DNA from: Phaeoceros laevis
Taxonomy: Eukaryota; Anthocerotophyta; Anthocerotopsida; Notothyladales
Assembly: GCA_049999765.1 (NCBI GenBank)
Contig: JBNGIQ010008661.1
Coordinates: forward strand, 1 to 31,008
Length of the DNA stretch: 31,008 bases
Direction of reading: 5' to 3'
Part shown: positions 1-9,800 of the stretch, in pieces
How positions within the stretch are numbered: the stretch's first letter is position 1
Layout: each line of letters starts with the position of its first letter
The notes under the pieces: model-generated
Told to the model about the DNA's origin: nothing
Database searches by the model: none
Seen by the model: the letters and a program-made list of their open reading frames with translations, nothing else
Translations under genes and position numbers: made by a program

Positions 1-2
1 AT

Positions 3-543
3 GTTTCACTGCTTAAGCGCCTCCATCCAGAGACAGACACTACTCAGCTGCGACCACCACCTGACATTATGATTGATGGCAAGGAATTCGAGGTCGAAGC
101 TATCTTGGATGAGAGCATGCGCAAGGCTCGGGGCTCTTCCAGACGCTCAAAACACTACCTGGTCAAGTGGAAGGGCTACCCTCTAAGTGAGGCTTCATGG
201 GAGAAAGCAGCCAATTTGACACATGCGCAAGAAGTGTTGGGCTTCCTAGCAGCACGTGAAGCCACCAAGAATGTACCACCACCAAAAAAGAAACGGGCGT
301 CCTCCTCGACGCAAAACAGCGGCCAAGACCCTGACAGCCGTCCAAGAGCTACGCCCTACAAAATCTGGCAGCTCCTGGTTGTGCTTATCCGACATCGAGA
401 ACTCCACAAGCTGGGAAGACATCACAGCGCGAACAGGAGCGGAGCGGGAGCAACTGGCACAAGCGACACTTCTTCTACCTTCTTATGAGTACCTTGCTCA
501 GAGAAGAAGCAATCCCCTTCTCAGCGAGTACGTTGTCACATAG
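3..543 (+). mobile_element. 3' end of a chromodomain Ty3/gypsy (chromovirus) pol, frameshifted
   Basis: This is the 3' end of a pol polyprotein. It opens with a typical integrase tail (VSLLKRLHP at 3-29), then a proline-rich hinge, then a chromodomain at about 84-250 with the family's aromatic and acidic landmarks (FEVEAILD, YLVKWKGYP, SWE). Chromodomains on chromoviral integrases are known to guide insertion by binding histone tails. After the domain the first frame runs to a stop at 486-488. A second frame, entered near the A-rich run at about 285-296, encodes a basic GRPPRRK tail and ends at TAG 541-543, right against the polypurine tract. That is the expected end of pol, so a one-base frameshift near the A-run is likely and this copy is probably dead. 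The 5' part lies outside the window. Confidence 0.88.
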
Positions 544-553
544 AGGGGGGGAA
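542..553 (+). other. Polypurine tract of the retrotransposon
   Basis: An uninterrupted purine run (AGAGGGGGGGAA) sits directly before the TG that opens the LTR. This is the position of the plus-strand primer site in LTR retrotransposons. It also overlaps the inferred pol stop codon. Confidence 0.75.
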
Positions 554-865
554 TGTGTTTCGCAACCCCCGATTAGTTAAATTCTTAATAGTACACTTAA
601 TTTAAGTTCTTAATTATAAAAAGTTATTTAGATTTGAAAAGTCACAATGGCTTTTAACTTCTAATAACTAAAAAAGAAGTTGCAACTAACTTCTTGAAAA
701 CAAACTATAAAAGGGATCATGAGAAAAGAGATCCCATGCTCTTTATTATAAAGAAAGAAAAGATATAAAAAGATCAAAAACATATCCTACAAAAGAGCAC
801 TCGGATTCTATTTGTCTAGCTAGCAACTAGGATCCGACACCACGATAGTAAAATCGTGTAACACA
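554..865 (+). repeat. 3' LTR of the chromovirus (312 bp)
   Basis: The LTR starts with TGTGTT directly after the polypurine tract and ends with the inverse, AACACA, giving TG...CA termini and a length of 312 bp. A TATA-like CTATAAAAG lies at 705-713, where a U3 promoter is expected. The interior is AT-rich. The 5' LTR and the upstream target-site copy are outside the window, so the insertion footprint cannot be checked. The 3' boundary is inferred from the inverted ends and could be off by a few bases. Confidence 0.72.
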
Positions 866-1295
866 AACCAAGCGAGGCAAACAAAGCGTCACCACTAAAA
901 TAGATCTAGTGCCAACAACACAAATGCCTAATTTGACAACATGCACATAATATGAAACCTTGAATTACACTAGAAGGTCCACGAACCACATGGACATCTC
1001 AATTTCTTCATGTGTGGCGCTGCAACCCAACTCTCAATAAAGTTCTTTGTTCCTTTCATCACATTCACAAAGGACTTCATTATGCGCCTAGACAGTATTA
1101 ATCCGTACATGAAAGTGGTAGTTTGATTAAATTAAATGCCTCACATCTGGCATTTTCATTTCTTCAGTAAAAGCTCATTCATAGATTTGTACATGCAAAA
1201 GAAGATTTGTAGGATATAAAGCAGTACGTACGATGTAGTCAAATGGAGTCTTGTACAAAGGAGTATGCCGGAGTTAGGATGGTAGGACGGTCGAT
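866..1295. other. Unannotated AT-rich spacer
   Basis: I see no coding exon, RNA gene or repeat family that I can name here. It separates the LTR from the minisatellite. Confidence 0.5.
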
Positions 1296-1690
1296 AGGGA
1301 TAGAGAATGCCAATACGGATAGAGTACGCGGGATGTCCTATTGACACTACTACCTTGGTACTACAAAGGCCGATACGGATAGAGTACGCGAGATGTCCAA
1401 TTGACACTACCACTTTGGTACTGCAAAGGAGTAGTGACACTACTACTTTGGTACTACAAAGGCCGATACAGATAGAGTACGCGGGATGCCCTATTGACAC
1501 TACTACTTTGGTACCACAAAGCAGTACGTCACAGTGAGGATGATAGGAATGTGGATAGGGATAGAGTACGCGAGAATTACCCAGTAACACTACTATTTTG
1601 GAAAGGAGTATGTCACAGTCACGATGATAAGAATGTGGATAGGGATAAAGTACGCGGGGATCTTCTAGTAACACTATTAATTTGGTACTT
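1296..1690. repeat. Degenerate minisatellite, GATAGAGTACGCG-type units
   Basis: Five diverged copies share the core AGTACGCG at 1323, 1383, 1476, 1565 and 1649 (spacings 60, 93, 89 and 84 bp), each followed by a block like ACACTACTACTTTGGTAC. A partial copy without the AGTACGCG core starts near 1430. The array stays open in several frames on both strands only because it is repetitive, and I do not regard it as coding. It ends in a T/A-rich stretch near 1690-1710. Confidence 0.8.
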
Positions 1691-2155
1691 TTATTTATTT
1701 ATTTATCATTAGGCGTATGCAGCCGTGAGGCTATGACGCCCGAATGTGAATAAAAAAAGCGCAAAAGAAAGAGGATTACTTCTAACAAAATAGAAAATCT
1801 AGATTTATAACTATGTCAATAAACCTAAGTTAAGTAATCGCCAATCGCCTTGAAGTAAGAGAGAAGTTTTTCCCTGAGTTTGGGAACGCTAAGACGTTGG
1901 CGGACGACGTAGTAAAAGCCTTGAAAAATTTGGTTCCATGTGTTGCGAGTGATCACACACATACTCAAGCGGCCCATCTTTCATTGCGATTGTAGCATTT
2001 TGCGGTTAATGTTGTCTAAATTGGTCATTGTTTGCGAGTTGTGCACAAACTCGAGCGGTACACAAACTCAAGCGGTACCCATCACTCTCTTTGGTATGAT
2101 TGTAGCACAACAATTTGGGAACGGTTTATGTTGTTTCAATTGATCATTGTTTCCG

Positions 2156-2165
2156 NNNNNNNNNN
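2156..2165. other. 10-N assembly gap flanked by identical 47-mers
   Basis: The run of N is flanked by the same 47 bases on both sides (2109-2155 and 2166-2212). This suggests either two true satellite copies or a contig join where the same end was placed twice. The gap size is probably a placeholder. Confidence 0.9.
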
Positions 2166-2771
2166 AACAATTTGGGAACGGTTTATGTTGTTTCAATTGA
2201 TCATTGTTTCCGGTACTGTGCACACTACATCACTAGTTTCTGTTGTCGCTGGCATCGCTGGTTTGTGTTGTCAGTGTGGTTTCTGTTGTCTCAATTGATC
2301 AAATGTTGTTTGCGAGAGGTACACACCCTGTCACTCCTTTTCGTGGTTTATGTTGTCTCAATAGATCATTGTTCGCGAGAGGTACACACTGTCACTCATT
2401 TTTCATGCAATTGTAGCATAATAGGCCATTGAGCGGGACACATACTCAAGCGGTACATGTCACTCCCTTTGATGCGATTGTAGCATAATAAGCCATTGTT
2501 TGTGAGTAGTACACATACTCAAAGCCATTGTTTGCTAGCGGTACATATACTCAAGGCCTTGTTTGTGAGCGGTACACACATACTAAAGTGATACCCGTCA
2601 CTCCTTTTCATGTGACCGTAGCATAGCATGTGAGTAGTACACATACTCAAGGCCATTGTTTGCGAGCGGCACACACATACTAAAGCGGTACCGTTAGTAC
2701 ACACATACTAAAGCGGTACCTGTCACTCCCTTTCATGCGACGGCACACACATATTAAAGCGGTACCCGTGG

Positions 2772-2858
2772 GTACACACATACTAAAGCGGTACCCGTCG
2801 GTACACACATACTAAAGCGGTACCCGTGGGTACACACATACTAAAGTGGTACCCGTCA
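2772..2858. repeat. 29-bp tandem repeat inside the satellite
   Basis: Three near-perfect 29-bp units begin at 2772, 2801 and 2830, each built on GTACACACATACTAAAGCGG. Further partial copies lie upstream from about 2665. The low divergence makes this the youngest part of the array. Confidence 0.8.
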
Positions 2859-2970
2859 CTCCCTTTCATGCGACTATAGCATAGAAGGCGTGCAATTGTA
2901 GCATACTAGGCAGGGAATGCAATTGTAGCATACTAGGCCGGGAACGTAGCATATTAGGCCGGGAACGGAC

Positions 2971-3887
2971 CGGCTGCCTCGAAATGGAACTGGCCCACTT
3001 TTAACTATGTGTTGTTCAGGGGTTAAGCAATCTTAAAGAACAAGTCCTATTTGTTAAGGTTCATAAAATACACTAAGCATTGCAACTTATTACTATAGGC
3101 TCCTATGCGGAGTACATATATGATCCAATGTAGTGGTTTTGATAATTTTCATACCAAATCTTCACTATTGGTTTCCTTTTCCTAAGTCTTCAAAGTTGAA
3201 CTCTATCTGCAAAAATGGACCTATTTTTCTTCACTTCAACTCCTATGTGATGGTTTTTAATATAAATTTGTTAGTTATGTAAGTTGTGATTATCAGAAGG
3301 TTTGGCAGATTCGTACTAATGCCCAAAGATGTACCGATGGACCCTAGACACCCGGATACGTCACACACTAATGTACTAGTGATGAGTTGGGGATTCTAAG
3401 TCAGCAATCAGGATAGACTACTTGTTTTGTACCTACCTGTCCTACGGGACCAGTTCAAATTCCAGTTAAACGTTTGAATTGTGACACGGATGCGGCGGTG
3501 ATCTCGCAATGATGCTGCCGGCGCGGAGCACGGTCCGGCAGGTACGTAATAGGTTCGATGACCAGACCTAATAGGTTCGGAGACCAGACCGGGCAGGCCC
3601 GGCAGCTCGAACGGCAATTTGCTAACTTCTCTTTCACCTGATGAGCAACCTTCAGAGATCGAGAACTCCAGTTCTCTTCTTGTCTGTTCGCTAAAGCCGC
3701 CACCTCTCCCACTACCTCTACCCCTTTTCTATTCTACTCTTCATTGTCCCTCCCCCCTTGTCAATGCGCGTTCAAGGTTGCTCGGTCGGCCGCGTTCCCT
3801 GTTTGCAGATTGTCCTCTCAAGCTTGTCTTCCGCGTGCTAGCAAGATGGCGTAAGCGGTCCGGGCTGCAAGCGCTCAAGCTTTCAAG
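2971..3887 (+). promoter_or_regulatory. Upstream region and leader of the SRA gene
   Basis: This stretch holds no gene. It contains a 22-bp tandem duplication (3547-3568 and 3569-3590, one mismatch around TAATAGGTTCG), then a pyrimidine-rich tract at about 3695-3765 resembling a plant core-promoter Y patch, then the likely 5' leader of the SRA gene. I see no convincing TATA box, so the transcription start is unknown. Confidence 0.4.
3846..3854 (+). promoter_or_regulatory. Minimal upstream ORF (ATG GCG TAA) before the SRA start
   Basis: A two-codon ORF lies 33 bases before the main ATG and in the same frame. Its stop shows that the main protein cannot extend upstream without splicing. Very short uORFs can reduce or condition translation of the main ORF. 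Whether this one is in the mRNA depends on the transcription start, which I cannot see. Confidence 0.45.
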
Positions 3888-5921
3888 ATGGAGCGCTATG
3901 CGAGGGAGCATGCTGCTGCATCTCTGCAACAACAGTATTTCATGATGCCAGATCGGCGGAGTCATGGTGCAGCATTTGATACTGGTGTTGGCCTGCCATT
4001 TGGTGGTGCGCACGGTGCAGGAGGCGCTAATTTCAGCAGTCATGGCGGCTATTGTCCTCCCTCTTCCCATCTGGCACCACTCCAAGTTCTTCCCCTGGCA
4101 GCACCTTGTTTGCCTCCATATTACGCCTTGCCAGCACCTCGAATTCCCTTCCAAGCTCCTCCGCCTCAACCAGTCCATCCGTCTCGACTTCCCCCTTTGC
4201 TTCCTTTGCCAGTGCCTCCTCTCGCCACTAGCTTCCAGCCTTCAGGCGCGATGCCTAGGACTGGACCTCCCTTTATATCCCCGCAGCCTTTCTACACCGG
4301 ACCAGGGACAGTGAAGGTGGAAGAACCAAGGCCTGGGATGTGGCTGCCAGTGCAGGAGAGTAGGAAAAACGATGCACGAGTTGTGTATCCGGTGCATGTG
4401 AAGCCGGAACCAGGTCTTCCTGTCGTGAAGGAGGAAGTGAAGCTTGAGAATGATTACTTGTACGAGGAGGACAACCTGTCTTGGAATGGGGATGAGGAAG
4501 AGGAAGCGGAAGATCTTGCTCTCAGTAGCCACATCTGTGAGAGCATGATAATCCATGGCGACTGCCGATGCAACAATTCGTCCACGAGTGCGCAAACTGC
4601 GCTGCCTAGACCGCCTCTGCTTGACCTAAAGAGTCTGGGAGTCTTGAATGAGCCGGAGGTGATTGACCTCAGCAGTGGGGGTTGCACGCCAATCAGCATT
4701 GGCTCCTCGCCTTCGAGTTCTCCACCGCGGACTGCATCTGAGCAGCTTAGTGATCTTCTCAGTGCATCGCAGGCTAGGGACGAGCGCTTGGCTGCTCTTG
4801 GGAAGGCAATTGGCTGTGTACCTAAAACGGAGCCTGAAGACTTAACATTGTTGTGTTTGCCAGCTCCTGAGGTCCGTCAGCCTGGTTTGGACGGGGCAAT
4901 CGTTCCTGTAAGCACTGAGCACATCCAGAATGCCACTCCAGCCAACGGAATTTCACCGACTTCACAGCCTTCTCGAAGTCGGAATAAGCGATTGGTCAGT
5001 CCTACAGTGACTGAGAAGCCATCTGCAGGATGTCAAGTTCGTTCATCGAGGAAGAGGAAGGAGGATTCTAGGAACGAGGTAGTGCCATCAAACGTCAGTC
5101 AGCTTGACCAACTAATCAGTCTAGGGAAGGTGGATTCTGCAATCCGCTTGCCCAAGCTGGAGCTGGATGGCATTGCAGTACAGGATCCTCACAGAGAGAA
5201 TGTTATGGCTATTCGGGATTCGTTCGACAGGCTTCGGGTGGCAATTCAACGGGAGTGTCAAGAGCATACCCTACCTTTGAGGCGACCAGATTTAAAAGCA
5301 GCCAGCGTCCTGAGGCAGAAGGGCCTGTGGCTCAACTTTTCTAATGTGGTTGGGGCTGTGAAGGGTGTTTGTGTGGGTGACGCGTTCCCTTTCCGTATCA
5401 CGTTGTGTGTGCTCGGACTGCATCGACATATACGAGCTGGAATTGGCTACGTGCCAGAGAAGGACAGTGTCTACAAAATGTCATTTGCTACCAGCGTAGT
5501 CATAGGGAAGGATAAAGTGTACAAAGATGATATCGACAATGGTGAGACAGTGGTATACACTGGCCAAGGGGGACTTGTTAACACGAAGGACCAGAGACTA
5601 CAAGGAGCAACAGCGACAGATCAAAAGCTGGTGAGGGGTAACCTGGCATTGGACAACAGTTACAAGTTAAAAATCCCCATTCGGGTGATGAGAGGGCACC
5701 ACTGCATTGGCAGCCCGTCTGGTGTCCTTTACACATATGATGGACTATACATGATAGCGGACGTCAAGTATGAAAGTGGATTGGATGACAGGAAAGTGTA
5801 CAAGTTTGTTCTACACCGCATGGAGGATCAAGAGCCTCTTGTTCCCTTCGATGCAAATGCCACACCTTTGCAGGCTGTTCCGAGCGCAAGTAAAGCTAGC
5901 CTTCTTCTTGCCAATTCGTAA
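3888..5921 (+). CDS. SRA (YDG)-domain protein of SUVH type lacking a SET domain
   Basis: An intronless 677-aa protein. The C-terminal SRA domain (about residues 482-645) follows a leader typical of SUVH methyltransferases: RRPDLKA at 465-471, VGDAFPFRITLCVLGLH, YTGQGG, DQKLVRGNLAL and the YDG signature at 617-619. SRA domains of this type bind methylated cytosine in the nucleus. SUVH proteins normally continue into pre-SET, SET and post-SET domains. Here the protein ends about 30 residues after the SRA, and no SET coding is seen downstream, so it cannot methylate histones itself. The N-terminus is proline-rich (about 57-140) and acidic (about 182-210), with a basic RKRK stretch near 388-391 that could be a nuclear signal. 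It carries several psi-K-x-E SUMO-acceptor-like sites (142, 171, 180, 184) and one VIDLSS SUMO-interaction-like motif (258-263). The start is fixed by the in-frame stop at 3852-3854. Confidence 0.9.
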   Translation: MERYAREHAAASLQQQYFMMPDRRSHGAAFDTGVGLPFGGAHGAGGANFSSHGGYCPPSSHLAPLQVLPLAAPCLPPYYALPAPRIPFQAPPPQPVHPSRLPPLLPLPVPPLATSFQPSGAMPRTGPPFISPQPFYTGPGTVKVEEPRPGMWLPVQESRKNDARVVYPVHVKPEPGLPVVKEEVKLENDYLYEEDNLSWNGDEEEEAEDLALSSHICESMIIHGDCRCNNSSTSAQTALPRPPLLDLKSLGVLNEPEVIDLSSGGCTPISIGSSPSSSPPRTASEQLSDLLSASQARDERLAALGKAIGCVPKTEPEDLTLLCLPAPEVRQPGLDGAIVPVSTEHIQNATPANGISPTSQPSRSRNKRLVSPTVTEKPSAGCQVRSSRKRKEDSRNEVVPSNVSQLDQLISLGKVDSAIRLPKLELDGIAVQDPHRENVMAIRDSFDRLRVAIQRECQEHTLPLRRPDLKAASVLRQKGLWLNFSNVVGAVKGVCVGDAFPFRITLCVLGLHRHIRAGIGYVPEKDSVYKMSFATSVVIGKDKVYKDDIDNGETVVYTGQGGLVNTKDQRLQGATATDQKLVRGNLALDNSYKLKIPIRVMRGHHCIGSPSGVLYTYDGLYMIADVKYESGLDDRKVYKFVLHRMEDQEPLVPFDANATPLQAVPSASKASLLLANS

Positions 5922-6836
5922 ACCCCGCCTTGTACATGGAAGTCTCTGAAGGACAAATCTCTTAATTGTAGAAGTGACTTTGGCAGACTTCATTGGAGAG
6001 TAGTTGCGTTGCAGTTTTGGACATTGCTCTTCTGAGATTTCGAGGCCTCTGTACCATACGTGACAGCACCTGAAACCCCGCGTCCTTTGTTTCATGAGTC
6101 CTCACCTTCTTCTCTACTCTGTAGAGTTGGCTAAGAAACAAAGGAGGATCATCTTGTGTAGCTTTCTCACTGTAGGAACAAGAACATGTCTTTTGCAGTA
6201 ACACTGTAACAGTCAGTCGATATGGAAATTTCAGCTAGCCACTTAGGATTTCCGTATTGTGCTTTTGTGATGCGGGACTTTCTTGCTTGTTCCTTGTCCG
6301 GCTTCGATTCATGAATGATGAATATGCTTCTTCCAGGAACTATCAAGATGGATGCGCTAGTATTTGATTCATGAATAATCCCCAAACCCTACACATTAGT
6401 ACACAACTTCCAAAACGTTCGTAACCAATAGAGAAAGTCGCCAGATACTTTAGGTTTTTGATACAAGCACTGCACAATCCGGTCACAGGACAGGCGCCCT
6501 AATCGACTGCTTAGTGAATTACAATGTACAAGCCACTTTTCACTCGTTTCTACATCTTCACAAGTGGGTGCTCGCATATGGGGGCCGCCAATCCGTCACC
6601 ACCTGGCTTCTTCACTTCCGCGACTGTAGAGTATGGTTCCCGCCGGCCTTTTAGGGCCCTCAACTTCCATACATACGCTCTTGGGTGTCGGCCCACCGAA
6701 AAACCATGCCAGAAAATATCCCACTACAAACCAGCTGTAGCTATTTGCAATTCCACCTGTTGCCTGTACCGAATATTGGACGAAAAACATCCTTCTGGTG
6801 GCAGGCTAGCACACGCTTAAAATATTTGAGTTTACT
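5922..6836. other. Convergent intergenic region (3' ends of SRA gene and UPF2)
   Basis: This holds the likely 3' UTRs of the two convergent genes. Short ORFs occur on both strands, including a 64-residue minus-strand one (6596-6790) with a hydrophobic stretch just past the UPF2 stop, but nothing supports any of them as a gene. Confidence 0.5.
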
Positions 6837-9800
6837 TCACCGTCTACGGCCACCATAACCAGCAGCAACAGGTCGCCTTTGCCGAGAACCAAGACGACTG
6901 CCACTTTCCCATCCAGGCCGCAATCCAGACCCCCGACCAACTGCAGAGGATGCAGAGGGAAGAGACCAGTTCATGGGCTGTGGTGCTGCTGCTGCTCGAT
7001 CTTCCTCTTCCCTCTCATTGTATTCCAGCACCAAACGTTTGATATCCTGTTTCTCTTCAAGCTCGGCTGCTTCCTTTTGCTTTGTGCTCAGGACCAGAGA
7101 GCAGTCGCGAGGTATGTGAAGATGCTTAGTGTGTTGCTTGTTGCCCTTCTTAACAAGCACACGGAATGACACATTGTTTCCTTCACCACCATCATCAGTA
7201 GCTTCATCAGCACTTTCCACGTCAGCAATCCGCCCATGATCTTTGTTGCCCTCAAAAAGATTCATCGGTATCATCATGTTCAAAGCGGGCCGAGCTCGCA
7301 TCTCCAGCTTCCGGGAGTCCAAAGACTCCTGCATAAGGGCCCGAAACTCCCTCTCAAACTCTGCCTCTTCAGCAGGATCAGTCTCAATGATCTTTTTCTG
7401 CTTCACTGTGACTTGTTCATCCTCATCAGTACCCACAGTATCCACACCAGTATCGTCTTCATCTTCTTCATCTGCATCCTCCTCCTGATCACCATACTTG
7501 TCCTCCATTTCTTCGTCTTCTTCTTGTCCATCTAGCTCCATACTTCCACTCTCTGTTTCCGACTCACTGTCCACTTCATCAACAACGCCTCCACCATTTT
7601 CCTCAACCCCGTTCTGTTCTCCTAGCATACGATTTGTCGAACCATTTGAGAGGTCAGGCAAGGCTGAGTTATCACGTTTGTTATTTCCTGTTACTTCTAA
7701 AACCATGGTTTGTTCCTTCTCTTCCAAATCCAGGAGAGCTTGATTTGCATCTTCAAATGTTGTGTATCGAATCATTTTTGGGCGTAATTCGGCAAAAAGA
7801 TCCTAACAGAGAGTAACACAAGCCCTTGTCAGTCAAAATTAACCATGGCAGCCAGTAGCTAGTGGATTTCAGAATGGACCACATGCCATGCTCTTCTCAA
7901 TCGAAACATGCTTACCTGCAAATCAAACTCAATGTCCAGAGGAATTACACCTTTGCTGAGAACATATCGCTGAAAGGAGAGCAGAAAGCGATCCAACCTC
8001 CGCTTTGAAGATCCTCGATCGAAAAATTGTCCACAGGTCTCAAGAAGAGTGATGATCAAACGCAACCGAAAACAATCCTCTGGGGGATCTAAGGTGTCTT
8101 GCTGCACCAGTGCAACAAAACAGTAAGTTCTTTACGTCAAAGCAGAAGAAAACATTTGTGCCCTAAAATATCTGCAAGATATCAGCAGCTATTACCTCAG
8201 GTGTGCCATAGCCGTAGAGCATGATCAGATACAGGATGTCGAATATAACAGGCGAATCCACAAGTCTATAACTATACAATTCGCCTAAAAAGCGCATGTA
8301 TGCTATGCGAAGCTGCTGCATTCCAAAGTCGTTCATCTCTAAACCTACTCTAATTTCTTCCAAAACCTGCACATAGGAGGGGAAGCTTTAATCACCAAAC
8401 ACCAGAAACCCAAGCCGGTTAACCACCTCTGAATAGAACAAAGGAATGTCAATACCTCATCGACAACCGCAACTGCAAACCCATCATGGTAGCGACTCAA
8501 CCCTGCAGTCAAAGACGCAATGAGGTGCACATGGCTGTATTTCCCCCTGTGCACCTTCATGAAGCACTTCAGCAGATACGGTTGGCACTCAATCCAAGGA
8601 AGCTTTCGAAGCTGCCTTAGCACACGTTCTATTGACGACTTGTCCAAATCTGAGAAAAGTAGCTTCCTCATGTACTGGACAAAACCAGATAGAATTGTTA
8701 GAATTCAGTAACAAAGGCTGAATGATATGAAGTCCTCCAAAAATGCAGAGAACCAGACAGTTTTGCTACCTGATGTAAAGGTGGCCGAACTTTGGAAACC
8801 CTGGCTGATCGCTCAGGGGGCTTGCACTGATAATAAGCATTCTCGACCATTGTACTGTGTCGAGCATCCAAGTTCTTGACATTTTTCAGCCGCATAATTA
8901 TCTCAAGCATGTTCCCCATCCTCAAAGATGTCTCAGGGGAGCGATACAAGAAGCGTCCACAGGTCTCAAGCAAGTTGCAGGCAACATCGATGTTGTGGTG
9001 ACTGAAGTCATCGAGGCAGGACTGCAAAATGAGTGAGTCTAGACTGTTAACAAAAGCTTATGGAAATCTCGCACTTCTCAACAAGCCCTTCAATCAGTCT
9101 CAACGTTACAACCAGCATCTCAGCTAATTCTGAAGGCATATGGGCAACAGAGGCACTCAGAACAAGCTTGACAGTTGATAGACAATCCTGCTGGACACAC
9201 TTGTAGCAATGATGTCATAAAGCCCTCCACAAAGGATGCACGAAACACACGGCATACCAACCTTCAAACAAGTAAATATCAAGCCAGGTGGTGCAACCCT
9301 GAATTTTGCCAGCTCTCCTATAAATCGTATGTTACGAATTTTGGTTTCAATGTTCATCTGGTCCTGAAAGCACAATCCCACAGTAAAATCATGTTGCCAG
9401 GTCAATGACTGCTCACTTCATAAATGGCAACTACAACCTCAACTACAATACAGTGCCGGAGAGTAACGCACCTTCTTATTTACAAGAAAATAAAACTCCT
9501 CTTCCAGCCATTGTAAGATCAGGGGTCCAACATCCTTCATACATGTCGACAAAGTTGCCACCATCCTCGAATAGTATGGCAACAGCTCTAATGAAGTACG
9601 TGGGACATTGAAGAGTGTCCTTATAAGCTTCTTGCGATTGCTTTTGGAGTTCAAATAGCAGAAATCCACCTACGGTGTAGCAAAAGAGAATAACCCAGAT
9701 TTTTCAGCCATAAGAAAATCCTGTCCTGACAGATGCTCTTCTCCACTTTCTGTTTAGCTGCTAAATCAATAAACAGACCATCCACGGAAGTAAACTGATC

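Larger units (their letters stand above)
1940..2970. repeat. Complex satellite-like array
   Basis: Diverged repeats of a few modules fill this kilobase: TTGTAGCATA..TAGGCC (near 1990, 2411, 2472, 2897, 2921 and 2945), GCGAGCGGTACACA, ACACATACTCAAGCGGTAC and CACTCCCTTTCATGCGA. The modules recur in changing order and spacing, as in a decayed satellite or the tandem-repeat part of a larger element. No protein is supported. Confidence 0.75.

Noticed and set aside
256-543. A separate basic protein (RNGRPPRRKT...)
   Set aside because: It is better explained as the frameshifted C-terminal tail of the retrotransposon pol.
1156-1674. 172-residue minus-strand open frame rich in STKVVVSIGH repeats
   Set aside because: It is only the minisatellite read in frame, with several other frames equally open.
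3547-3590. GGTTCGA-like sequence as a tRNA B box
   Set aside because: There is no A box or cloverleaf; it is a 22-bp tandem duplication.
6596-6790. 64-residue minus-strand ORF with a hydrophobic stretch
   Set aside because: It starts 47 bp past the UPF2 stop, so it is most likely 3' UTR, and no family is recognised.
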